Shown in pieces: positions 12,098 to 21,978 of a stretch of DNA of 64,000 bases; positions within the stretch are counted from its first letter, which is position 1, and the number at the start of each line of letters is the position of its first letter. The translations under genes were made by a program, and so were the position numbers. The stretch is from Agroathelia rolfsii. Its lineage: Eukaryota > Basidiomycota > Agaricomycetes > Amylocorticiales > Amylocorticiaceae. Below the pieces are notes generated by a model. The model made no database searches. It saw nothing but the letters and a program-made list of their open reading frames with translations, and was not told the origin of the DNA. The stretch covers positions 4,030,001 to 4,094,000 of the forward strand of contig JABRWF010000006.1 of assembly GCA_018343915.1 (NCBI GenBank), in the 5' to 3' direction.

Positions 12098-13127
12098 TGT
12101 TGAAAGATTGAATATTTACAGGCTTCATATCTTTCCAATAATTCCAATGAATACTTCAAATAATCATCTAACATCATGTCATACATGATTATTTATTTCA
12201 TGATTTTACAACCATTCATTGTTGAGATATTAATAATTCTTTACATGCATATATTCATTGAAATAATATGCATATATTCTTTTATTTAATATTTTCAATA
12301 TTTCATTATATCTAATCTTATCAGAGATAAGATTATCATATCTGAAGTCACTTGACTTTATCATTTATGAATATCTTTTCATAAATATTAAACAATTCCA
12401 TTTAAATATTTATTTCTAAATAATTATTGTGAATATTACTAATTGATTTTTCACGCCCTAGATCCTTGCTTATAAATCACCAAAATATTTACTAAGCAAA
12501 TTCATAATATTAGTAATATTTATAAAATATTACTAATATAGATCTAATAATAGGATATTGAGATCAATAGACATTTTCACTTACTAATACTATACAAATT
12601 ACTTACTAAGCACACAGATTGCTTACCAAGCATATTATTCAGCAAATAGGAATATTACTAAGCTGATTTGTAAGCTGATTTGTAAGCAATCCTTCTTACT
12701 AAGCAGATTAGATAAGTACAGGATTGGCTTACTAATCTTGTAGAAATTAGAATATTTTGTATTATATAAGCACCAGCAAATTTGGCTGGAAATGATAAGT
12801 TATTTCACTTGAAAATAGTGAGTTAAATAGTCTACAAGACTAGCTCCTAGAGTACTAACTTCACTAACAGACTTACTAAGTCTACTATAAGACAACAAGC
12901 CTTTCCTAAAGGGAAAACAAGTAGGTAGTCTCAAAAGGACACCGGCTACAGTCTTAACTTAGGTGTAACAGAGTTACTAATTGCTTTCACAAATAGGTTT
13001 TATTGCCTTTAGACCTATAACACCATAGACTATTAACTTTTCAAACAAGTAAGTTAGTTGTCTTTTAAATAGGTAACTAGTAGATTACAAGTAGTCTACA
13101 TTACACTATTACCACTAACTTTTAACA
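12098..13127 (+). mobile_element. Solo LTR, family 2, copy 2 (1030 bp), TSD TATAG
   Basis: It starts TGTTGAAAGATTG and ends TTTTAACA, flanked by TATAG at 12093-12097 and 13128-13132. It lies inside pol between the integrase C-terminal region and RT. LTR plus one duplication is 1035 bp, a multiple of three, and the pol frame is the same on both sides. The sequence is nearly identical to copy 1. Confidence 0.92.
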
Positions 13128-13132
13128 TATAG

Positions 13133-15459
13133 GTTCTAGGGATACTTTGAACATCTACAGCTAATGTTAGTAGATGATTAATTGTTGGCTGTACTGGTTC
13201 AACTTGTAGAGAAGACTTTTTATAGTCCTTGTATCTTGGGTTAGGCCTAGTTTCTCTTCTAGAACGCCCAGATGTTTCTGCAGGATTGTTATCAGACTCT
13301 CCTGTTGATTGGTTAAATTCTCCAGTTTGGTATTCTTCTGAGAATTCTTCCAATGGACTAAATCTTCCATATTTGAATCTTCCAAAAGCATCTAAGATAC
13401 TTTCTCCTCTATATGGACTTGATTGGTTTTCTTGTTCTTCTATCTCTGTATCTTTCAATTCTTCAAGATATAAGAGATCTTCATCATAATCAGTAGAGAT
13501 AGAGTTTGTTATATTCCCTATGTCTATGTATTCTTGTGGTTCTGTGGTTCTAGGATAGAGGATTTTTTCAGAAGCAGTTTCAGAATTAGATATATCTCCT
13601 TCACTTTCATGAGGTAGCATATATCTAGTTTGTTTCTTGTTTTTCATAGGAAAGATGTGTTCATCGAATTTCACATCAAATGAATCCCAAAATTTTCCAG
13701 TAATTGGATCATATAATGTCCAACCTTTGAATCCTTCTGGATATCCTATGAATATCACTTTTCTAGCTTTATCTAAGAGTTTATTAATCCTTCCTTTCTT
13801 TGGTATAGTCATCCATGCTTGACATCCAAAAATCCGTATTCTGGAAATATTTGGTTGTTTTCCATACCAAGATTGATATGGTGTTTTCCAATTCTGAATC
13901 CTTATTGGAGTATGGTTATAGATGTATAAAGCTGCTTCTATGGATGCTTTCCAAAAACCATCTTTCATTCCAGCATGTTTTTTTATGGCTTCAGCTTTTT
14001 CATGAATAGTTCTTTGAACTCTTTCAGCTCTACCATTTTGCTGATGTGTATGTGGAATGGATGTCTCCTGAGCAATTCCTAATTGATCAAGATATACTTG
14101 GAATTCTTTAGACATAAATTCTCCTCCTCTGTCAGATCTGAATGTGCATAGCTTTCTTTCAGATTGTCTTTCTGACCAGTTTATATATTTCTTAAATGCT
14201 TCAAAGACTTGGTCTTTTGATGATAAGAAATACATTGTACAATATGAAGTAGCATCATCTAGGAAGACTACAGCATATTTAATATTACTTCTTATAGCAT
14301 TTATTGGTAATGTGTAAACATCCGAGTAAACTATATCATTTGGATGCATTGCATGGTCTGGAGATGGAGGGTGAGATGCTCTAATTGATTTTGCTTTTGT
14401 ATATCCTTCACAAGTTTCTTCAGTAGTAGCTCCAATATTACTTGGTCCACCTACTGTACTTGATGATATATGCAAAATTGCATCTCTATTTGCATGAGCA
14501 AATCTTTGGTGTATTAGATCATATAGTATGTCATCTTTGGCAAGTAGAGACATTGCATATTTGCTTTGAGTAATTTTTCCTCTAAGCTCAAAATTGTTAT
14601 TTTAATTAATATATGTGCTTAGCGTCTTTTTCTTATTGATGATTAATTCCATGATCTTTCCAGATTGTCTGATTACCCAATATCCATTTGTTTTTTGGGA
14701 TATTTGTTGAGGTGAGAGTAATCTTTCTTTGGTGTCTAGAATATATCTCATATTTGAGATATCTAGAACATGTATCTTTCCACTGGAATCAATATGTTTG
14801 ATTTTGACAGTACCTATTCCTTTAATAGGGAGTTTAGTACCATTAGAGATTATTGTGTATTTGATTTTATTTTCTGGGAAATTTTTGTATGAAAAGAAAT
14901 CTTTGATATCAAAGGTTGAGTGATAACTAGTTCCAGAATCAACAAGATAATGGAATTCATCCTCTTGAACTTTTTTAGATTGATACATAGACTGGGATTT
15001 AGTGATGTCTAAGTCTGAAAAGTCATCCTCTTGATAATCATTATTTGATTGGTTTGTTTTGGATTTTCCCTTTTAAGGTTTCTTTCCTTTATTAGGATGA
15101 TTCAGGGGTTTCCAATTATCTACATGTTCAGCTTCAGTGTATTTGACATATTTTCCACACTTTTTGCAATAGTTTTTATTACTTTGCTGTTGCTGATTGT
15201 GGGTTTTGCCTTGGCCTTTAAATTTTCTTTTGAATTTTCTCTAGCCCTTAGATATGTGGGTTTGACTATGAGTTTTTCCTATATGAAGAGATTCCCTTAT
15301 AGTTTGTTCTTGTTAGAGTTCTCCATGGACTGAGTCAATTGTAGCTTTTTTATATCCTCCCACTGCTCTGAGAATACTTCCCTAGATCATTCTATATGTG
15401 TCTGGTAGAATTTCTCCAATGCAAGATATGAAATCTTTTTCACCAATTAATAATCCTGT
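13133..15459 (-). pseudogene. Copia Pol: gag C-terminus, protease and integrase
   Basis: On the minus strand, a gag C-terminal stretch (LLIGEKDF, basic QQQ-rich segment, YCKKCGK) leads to the aspartic protease with the active site DSGTS near 14930. The integrase follows, with an HQRFAH start of the zinc-binding motif, YSDVYTLP, FLDDATSYC, SDRGGEF, QQNGRAERVQRTIHEKA and the KVIFIGYPEG and GCQAW motifs typical of copia integrase. In the zinc motif the usual CxxC reads CEGY; the second cysteine codon TGT has become TAT at 14401-14403. Stops are TAG 15382, TAA 15313, TAG 15241, TAA 15073 and TAA 14602, all in one frame. Confidence 0.9.
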
Positions 15460-17373
15460 TGTTGAAAGATTGAATATTTACAGGCTTCATATCTTTCCAA
15501 TAATTCCAATGAATACTTCAAATAATCGTCTAACATCATATCATACATGATTATTTATTTCATGATTTTACAACCGTTCATTGTTGAGATATTAATAATT
15601 CTTTACATGCATATATTCATTGAAATAATATGCATATATTCTTTTATTTAATATTTTCAATATTTCATTATATCTAATCTTATCAGAGATAAGATTATCA
15701 TATCTGAGGTCACTTGACTTTATCATTTATGAATATCTTTTTCATAAATATTAAACAATTCCATTTAAATATTCATTTCTAAATAATTATTGTGAATATT
15801 ACTGTCACAACCCTGGTTATGCCATATCATAGCTTCAATAGCATTTATTCAAGTTTACCAAGCATATATCCAGGTTTACCAAGTATATACCTAGGTTTAT
15901 TCAGGATAGCTATGGAATTACTTAGGTGTTTAAGTTTTATTTTATCAAGCTATAAATCAAGCTATAGATGCCATAGTAAAGTATAAGTCATAGTATATTA
16001 TTTCTAAGTCACAGTATATTATAGTGGATCATAGTTCACTACTTAGCTATAGCTTAGTTCTGAGCTAAGGCTCAGAAATAAGCCTATTGTTACTTCCGCT
16101 CCCTTACTATCACTGCCGCGCTGGTTGTGACATGTCACGGTCACGTCACACAAAAGAGCGTAACTTTACATTTTCCTATCTTCAGGCACTATCACAGGTA
16201 CACAGGAACTACAACACATGCTGATAATCACTGGAACAATCAAGGAGGAACTTAGGGATTATATTGGATTATTTAGTAAAGGTTAGAAGTCAGTAGAGCG
16301 TACCAAAGTAGAGAACAATAGTGTACAGCCATGTATTTAAACCTTTAAGGTCTAAGAGATGTTCCCCATCTCACAGACCTCTTTCGTCAATACCATCATT
16401 GTTATTTACTGTCCTAAGCTTCCTCTAAGCCCCTAAGTTCCCACTGTATTGCTTTCCTTGTCCTAAGTCATAGTTATAGCATTATAGTTGTCAAAGTCAT
16501 AGTAGACTCCCTTATAATCAACATTAGGGTTGGAAACCCTAAGAGCGTCATTCCTAGCCTTGGATTAGGCTAGGTAACCTACTGTTTTTTCCTTAAGCTT
16601 TATCTACAGTCTTTTCATAGTAATTCTTTACAATATTCATAGTATTCATAGTCATAGTTTGCCCTTCAGTTATAGACCTGTGACAATTACTAATTGATTT
16701 TTCACGCCCTAGATCCTTGCTTATAAATCACCAAAATATTTACTAAGCAAATTCATAATATTAGTAAGATTTATAAAATATTACTAATACAGATCTAATG
16801 ATAGGATATTGAGATCAATAGACATTTTACTTACTAATACTATACAAATTACTTACTAAGCACACAGATTGCTTACCAAGCATATTATTTAGCAAATAGG
16901 AATATTACTAAGCTGATTTATAAGCTGATTTGTAAGCAATCCTTCTTACTAAGCAGATTAGATAAGCACAGGATTGGCTTACTAATCTTGTAGAAATTAG
17001 AATATTTTGTATTATATAAGCACCAGCAAATTTGGCTGGAAATGACAAATTTTTTCACTCAAAAATAGTGAGTTAAATAGTCTACAAGACTAGCTCCTAG
17101 AGTACTAACTTCACCTTAGACTTACAAAGTCTACAAGACAAGACAACAAGCCTTTCCTAAAGGGAAACAAGTAGGTAGTCTCAAAGGGACACCGGCTAAG
17201 TCTTATATTAAAGATATAGAAGTAAACTAATTGCTTTCGATTTCTTGTAGATCCAAGCCTATCTACCAAGATACCTAACCCTGCACTTTTCTATCACAAG
17301 TAAGTGTTTGGTTTAAACAAGGTTTACAGTAGTGCATACGTGCATTACATTCTATATCATAACCCTTTCAACA
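15460..17373 (+). mobile_element. Solo LTR, family 2, copy 3, TSD CCTGT, itself interrupted
   Basis: It starts TGTTGAAAGATTG and ends CTTTCAACA, flanked by CCTGT at 15455-15459 and 17374-17378. It split gag. It is interrupted at 15803-16685 by a solo LTR of another family. Its right end after about 17200 differs from copies 1 and 2, so it is a separate subfamily member. Confidence 0.9.
15803..16685. mobile_element. Solo LTR, family 3 (883 bp), TSD ATTAC, nested in a solo LTR
   Basis: It starts TGTCACAACC and ends ACCTGTGACA. ATTAC occurs at 15798-15802 and 16686-16690, and the empty site (ATTACTAATTGA) is present in the sister LTR copies near 9688 and 12435. There is no coding sequence. A related fragment with the same GGTTGGAAACCCTA-type segment is at 40885-40995. 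Confidence 0.92.
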
Positions 17374-17909
17374 CCTGTGGCATTTGCTCTGGTTTGGATC
17401 TCTTGCATTTTGGAAATTTGTGTAGCCATTGATTTTTCCATTCTAATTCTGTATGAGTAGAATTCAGTATGGTATCTTTGACCTTCTGCTAGTCTTTGAG
17501 CTTTAGCAGCTTCAAATATCTTTTTCCACATTTTAGATGCTGTTTCTTCAGTCATTAAAATGTTTGCCCAAGTTTCATTTACACATCCTCTAAGTAAACC
17601 TTTAGCACAATTATCTGCTTGATCCCATGCATTTGCAAGAATAACTTTCTTTTCTTCTCCCCAAGATATACTAGCTACTGAGGCTAGTTCTTGTGGTAAG
17701 ACTTCTGCAATACCTAAGGTGGGTCTTTTAAGTGGTATTGGATCATCTTTTGGTAAACCTTTGGAGTACATTGGCCATATACGCAATGACTTGGCTAGAA
17801 AGTAAAATTTGACTGAGAACTTTGCCCAATTTAATCCATTAAAGACTAGGAATCCGGATGGTATATCTTTGATTAGGAGTTCTCCCATTTTTTTTAGATA
17901 AATTCCCAA
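17374..17909 (-). pseudogene. Copia Gag, N-terminal part
   Basis: On the minus strand this starts at ATG 17907-17909 and runs about 178 residues to the LTR insertion at 17373. It has the look of a copia Gag: a FNGLNWAKFSVKFYFLAKSL segment near the start (the W-x-K-F-x-x-L motif), a LLRGCVNETWANI middle and a helical KMWKKIFEAAKAQR end. The frame continues across the inserted LTR into 15454 and on to protease without a shift, so gag and pol form one frame in this element, as in Drosophila and plant copia elements. Confidence 0.8.
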
Positions 17910-17989
17910 GATATAAAGTTATCTTCAATGGGGTATAGATATATGCTATAGTTTTCAATAGCTTTATCTATGTTACTTGTAAGATATTC

Positions 17990-18625
17990 CTAGTGGTTTT
18001 GTTCTAGGAATTCTTCAAAGTCTTTAAGGTTTAGACCTGGATGTATACTATCCCAATATCCTGAATTATAGAGATAGATTATGTTGTCTAATCTCTCTAT
18101 ATCTGTAAAACTAACTTTATCTTCAATTTCCTCTGGTGTGAAGTATAGTATACTCCAATTGTGAGGCGTTAGAGTGATTTTGATAAGATACTTTATATGG
18201 TTTTGAGAGTTTTCTCTTACTTCTTCATCTGGAAATGTGAAGGGTTCGACTTTGTCAAATCTTCTGAATATTCTTGCAAGAATTATTCTTTCTGCACAGA
18301 GAGTGAAGAATTTATTCTGGAAATCCTGACTAACTTTTTCCCAATTATATTTGGTACTGTTGAATAGGAATTTCTTTATTTCCAGGTATAATTCTGGGTT
18401 GCTGGATGGTGTAGGGAAATCTTTGTGGTATGTTTCCCAACAAGATTTAAGGGTGATATGTCCTTTTCTTTGAGATTTCTTCCTATTCCTCTTTGCTAAG
18501 TATTTAAGTGAAGTTTTACTTAATTTCTTAGGAGGAGTGGTTTCTTCAAACTCAAGTGGGATTTGAGTCTGAGGTGATTCTTCACCTGTAGAGCTGTGGT
18601 GATATTGTGTTTTCTCTGATGCCAA
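17990..18625 (-). CDS. Unknown ORF in the 5' region of the copia element (211 aa)
   Basis: This is an open frame with ATG at 18623-18625, 64 bp upstream of gag's closest in-frame stretch but in another frame. The protein has a charged, lysine-rich start (residues 30-60, with KRNRKKSQRKG) and an alpha-helical body with NWEKVSQDFQNKFF and NWSILYFTPEEIEDK segments. I do not recognise it. It lies between the 5' LTR and gag, where copia elements normally have only a short leader. It could be an accessory protein of the element or captured host sequence. Its openness contrasts with the broken gag-pol frame. Confidence 0.45.
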   Translation of the reverse strand: MASEKTQYHHSSTGEESPQTQIPLEFEETTPPKKLSKTSLKYLAKRNRKKSQRKGHITLKSCWETYHKDFPTPSSNPELYLEIKKFLFNSTKYNWEKVSQDFQNKFFTLCAERIILARIFRRFDKVEPFTFPDEEVRENSQNHIKYLIKITLTPHNWSILYFTPEEIEDKVSFTDIERLDNIIYLYNSGYWDSIHPGLNLKDFEEFLEQNH

Positions 18626-18639
18626 TATTTTGCCTGTTT

Positions 18640-19415
18640 TTAAGTTTATAATATACCTGAAGAATTCTTAGTATAAAAATAAAAATCCTTAGTAGACTTA
18701 TGTTGGGCTTATTAAAAATCAAAGAATCACAAATACAATGTTTGATTTTTATGGTAGCTAAGACTTGGCTACTTTCACAAAAGTACAGTTGCACAGAATT
18801 CAAAAATAAGTGAAATAATTTATGCAAAGAAACTTGAAATGGTAGATGTTAGGTTGTATAAAAACTCAAGGCTCAAGACAAAAATATAAAAGAAGAGGTA
18901 AAGACTGAAGCATAAAGATTTTTCTAGTACTAGTAGAACTTATAGTACTAGGAGTATTAAGCTTCTAATAAGGGGTGAACCTGTTACTTATAAGCCTTCT
19001 ACCACCTCTGTGAGACGTTCTAGTTTGGTTTTCTAGGATTTTCCTAGTCTAGGCCTTGAATCAATCCTTGAATTTCTTGAGCTCACCAATGTACTTATTG
19101 AAATCCCTCTGGTGGTAGTCAATTTCAAAGAGTCTACCTGCCTGGTGATTGATCAATCTATGAATCTCTTTCCTTTCTTCTTCTGCCTTTGCAGCTACTC
19201 CTTTCTGGATCTCCTGGTTCCAACCTAAGGAGTATGAGAGTCCTTGTAATTCCTTGGTAAGGTCTTCTAGGGAGCTTTTGTACTAGGAAAGTTGAGCTGA
19301 CTGGTGCTTGACTGTTACTTCAAGGACGTTTACTGTCTTGAGTGCAAACTAAAGGAGAGATTCTTGTTCAACTAAAGCTTGGTTAGCTTATTTAGTTGAT
19401 TGTGAAGTGTGGTAA
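18640..19415 (-). other. Degenerate coding stretch with coiled-coil character
   Basis: On the minus strand, about 19020-19320 reads as a glutamate/lysine-rich helix (for example KAEEERKEIHRLI and ELQGLSYSLGWNQEIQK) interrupted by TAG and TAA codons. It may be the continuation of the open frame at 19416-20260 after stop mutations. The rest, 18640-19000, shows nothing. Confidence 0.35.
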
Positions 19416-20260
19416 TTAAATACCTTGTGTGGATGACAATGTGTTTATGACCTTGGGAGTGATTTCTTCTTTTGCCCAGTTGTTGAGCTCTCTGTTGCCT
19501 ACTGACCAAGGTGTATAGGGTCTGGACTGACTAGATCCCCAAGTTTCTGTATTGTCAATGTTGAACTCAGGTAACTGTTTAAGTTCCTGGTATAAGGATT
19601 TGAATGAGGAGGATTTAATAAATTTAATAAGATTCACCTGGACATCTTCAACTGACTTATCCTTAGGGCTTCTAATTTCTCCTTCCTCTAATAAAGATAA
19701 AGATGAAGAGATTGAGGAAAGCTGTGTATATTTTTCTGTGTCAATAAGCTCTTCTAAAATAAATTTTAGTTTGCTTACTGATTCAGAAACCAATGATGGT
19801 GTGGAAAGTTTAAGGTCTGAAGAAGTAAGGGTGAGGGGGTCAGGATAGATGTACTCCTCCTCTGGATTGTATCTTGAGGCTTCTTCAAAAATGTCTTTGA
19901 TGGTCCAACAGGGTCCTATCAATGGAATGTTGAAGTGTCTGCACCAAATATCTTGTTGTTCAGTTATTTCCCTTGTAATGTAATCCCTAACACTGTCTAT
20001 GCACTTCCACTTGTTTTGAATCTTGAGATCTGTTAAAATGGAAATATATGTGGAGGGGGATTCTCTTCTTATATCTTTGAAGCTATTGGTGAAAGCTTGA
20101 TAGTCAATCCACTGGAATTCTTCTTCAGTGATAAACTGGGTTATCTCCTTGTTGATGTCTTCTAGGTTTTCCTCCTGCTTGTAGTTGCCTATGGTTACAA
20201 AGCTTGGGACCTCCTCTAGGTCCTCTGATTTAATAGAGGGGCTGGAGGGCGATGGGTAGC
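19416..20260 (-). CDS. Unknown ORF next to the 5' LTR of the copia element
   Basis: The frame is open on the minus strand from about 20260 to the TAA at 19416, roughly 280 codons, but its first ATG is at 19920-19922, so the original start is lost or lies in a spliced leader. The sequence is acidic (DLEEVPSF, EENLEDINKEI, SLLEEGEIRS), with a tryptophan-containing EEEFQWIDYQAF segment and a serine-rich middle. I do not recognise it. It is the first coding sequence after the primer site, followed by a coiled-coil stretch with stops. It may be the first part of an extra polyprotein of the element. Confidence 0.4.
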
Positions 20261-20518
20261 CTAATTAGGAAGGTATATTAGTTTCCTAATTGAGTATTTC
20301 CTTATCTGTGCTTACTATTGAGATCAAGAAGCCACTGTTGATTGATTTCTTGATCCTCAATGATCTGCTGATCAAGTATCTCTGCAATAGCAACCTGATT
20401 GGCTGTGTTGATTGCCTGGGCAATGGCAAGGTTGAAGAAAGCAGTGTTTGATTGGAAAGACACTAGAAAAGGGAATTGTTTAGTTAGCTACTCCTGATTT
20501 ATCTGAGTTGCCTATTTA

Positions 20519-20534
20519 GGCAGGGCTTATAACC
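20519..20534 (-). other. Candidate primer-binding site
   Basis: Directly after the 5' LTR the coding strand reads GGTTATAAGCCCTGCC. Its complement contains GGG-CTTATAA-CC, which has the form of an anticodon stem and 7-base loop with anticodon UAU (tRNA-Ile). Copia-type elements are known to prime from a tRNA cut in the anticodon loop, so this would fit a half-tRNA primer. This is inference; I have not seen the matching tRNA. Confidence 0.45.
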
Positions 20535-21423
20535 TATTGATCTATAGTAGTTCTTGGGTTGTATAGTGTGGCTATATGCTAGCTCACAAGTTACCTATTA
20601 TGAAGCAAACACTTACTTGTGTGAAAATTGCAGGCTTTGGATTGTTCCTAAGATATAGGCAAAGTTTCCTAGGTGGGAAGCAGTTAGTAACTGTTCTATA
20701 CAGAAGATAAGATATAGCCAGTGTCCCTTTGAGACTACCTACTTTATTTCCTTGAGGAAATGGCTTCTGATCTTGTCTTGTAGACTTGGTAATTCTGGGG
20801 TGAAGTTAGTACCCTAGGAGCTAGTCTTGTAGACTATTTAACTCACTATTTTTGAGTGAAATAACTTATATTTTACAGCTGATTTAGCTAGGGTTTATAT
20901 ACTACAAAATATTCTAATTTCTGAATGATTTGTAAGCAATGTCTTTGCTTAAGTAATCTGCTTGGTAAGTAAAGAGCGTAAGGTTCATACTGACAAATCC
21001 GCTCTGTAAGCTAAGTATAGTATTTGTAAGCAAATTGAATATTTGAATGAATAGGAAAGTGATATTAATAATATATCTCAAATATTACTAATGTCTTTGA
21101 AGGTGATTACTAATTTATTTGTGTGATTTATAAGCTGATTTATAATCACAATTATGTATTAGTAAGTAAAGTAAATTGTTTTAACAAAAGATATTTAAAA
21201 TGAATATTTAAATGATTTTTAAGAAATGAATATTGAAATATGAATATATTTTGGAAATATTCAGAATAAAGTGAATGAATGATTGCTTTATATCTCCACA
21301 ACTAATGGTTGTAAATTCTTGAAATAAATAATAGTGATAGATGAGATATAAACTGATTTATTGAAGTGTTCATTGGAATATTTAGAAAGATTGGATGTAT
21401 TGAAATATGCATATCTTTCAACA
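20535..21423 (-). repeat. 5' LTR of the copia element (889 bp)
   Basis: It matches the split 3' LTR at 8629-10504. On the coding strand it starts TGTTGAAAGATATGC at 21423. A full-length copy in the plus orientation lies at 39985-40873. Confidence 0.92.
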
Positions 21424-21428
21424 CCCCG

Positions 21429-21978
21429 GTGGAATGTATTGGAAGGATATGGAATTACTTATAAAAAGTATATAAAGCAGTCAATGCGTGTGTAGATACA
21501 GCAGCTCATTCAATTCTACTTTGTGTCTGTCATTTCTCGTCTGATCTCGTGACCAGGTGTCACACAGGGTTGTCACTGCTCGGAGCGCTCAGATGTCACG
21601 CACCTAAACAAGACCTCTCGACATTCATGCTGTTCTCTATTATTTTCTTGGAGAAATGTTTTTCACTATTTTCATGGTATAAAGAACTTATATTAATGGC
21701 TATATGGCTATAAGATCTATAGGAAGTTGATCCGGTGCAAAGTCCAGTGATAGTATACATACTCAATAGGTTACGTTACCGGCGCAACAATTTAGCAAAC
21801 CTGCAGTATTGAATGGTTGCTACACTCAAGTAGGGGAGGTCGGCAACGCTCACTGCCAGTGCCTTCTTTCATCCTTCTCCTTACCAAACAGCTTCATCCG
21901 TGTGAGAGTCAGCATCAGAGTCCACCTGAGAGATACTAAATATCTTGGAGGTGTGGGAAACACAAGTGTTTGCCTACC
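21429..21978. other. Spacer between retrotransposon and unit D
   Basis: No gene is seen. The last 200 bp before 21979 resemble the sequence upstream of units B and C. Several GTGAC/GTCAC motifs lie at 21540-21610, similar to the motifs at 8510-8560 on the other side of the retrotransposon. Confidence 0.5.

Larger units (their letters stand above)
8629..21423 (-). mobile_element. Full-length Ty1/copia LTR retrotransposon with nested insertions, TSD CCCCG
   Basis: The element runs on the minus strand. The 5' LTR is at 20535-21423 and the 3' LTR at 8629-10504. The flanks 8624-8628 and 21424-21428 are both CCCCG. The terminal bases are TGTTGA and TCAATA on the coding strand. The internal order is primer site, extra 5' open frames, gag, protease, integrase, reverse transcriptase, RNase H, polypurine tract; integrase before RT is the copia order. 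Three solo LTRs of a related family and one of another family sit inside, so the native length was about 8.8 kb. The coding frame carries eight stops, so the copy is dead. Confidence 0.93.

Noticed and set aside
18582..18827. 81-codon minus-strand frame upstream of the 211-codon frame
   Set aside because: Low-complexity, overlaps the next frame, and no conserved features.
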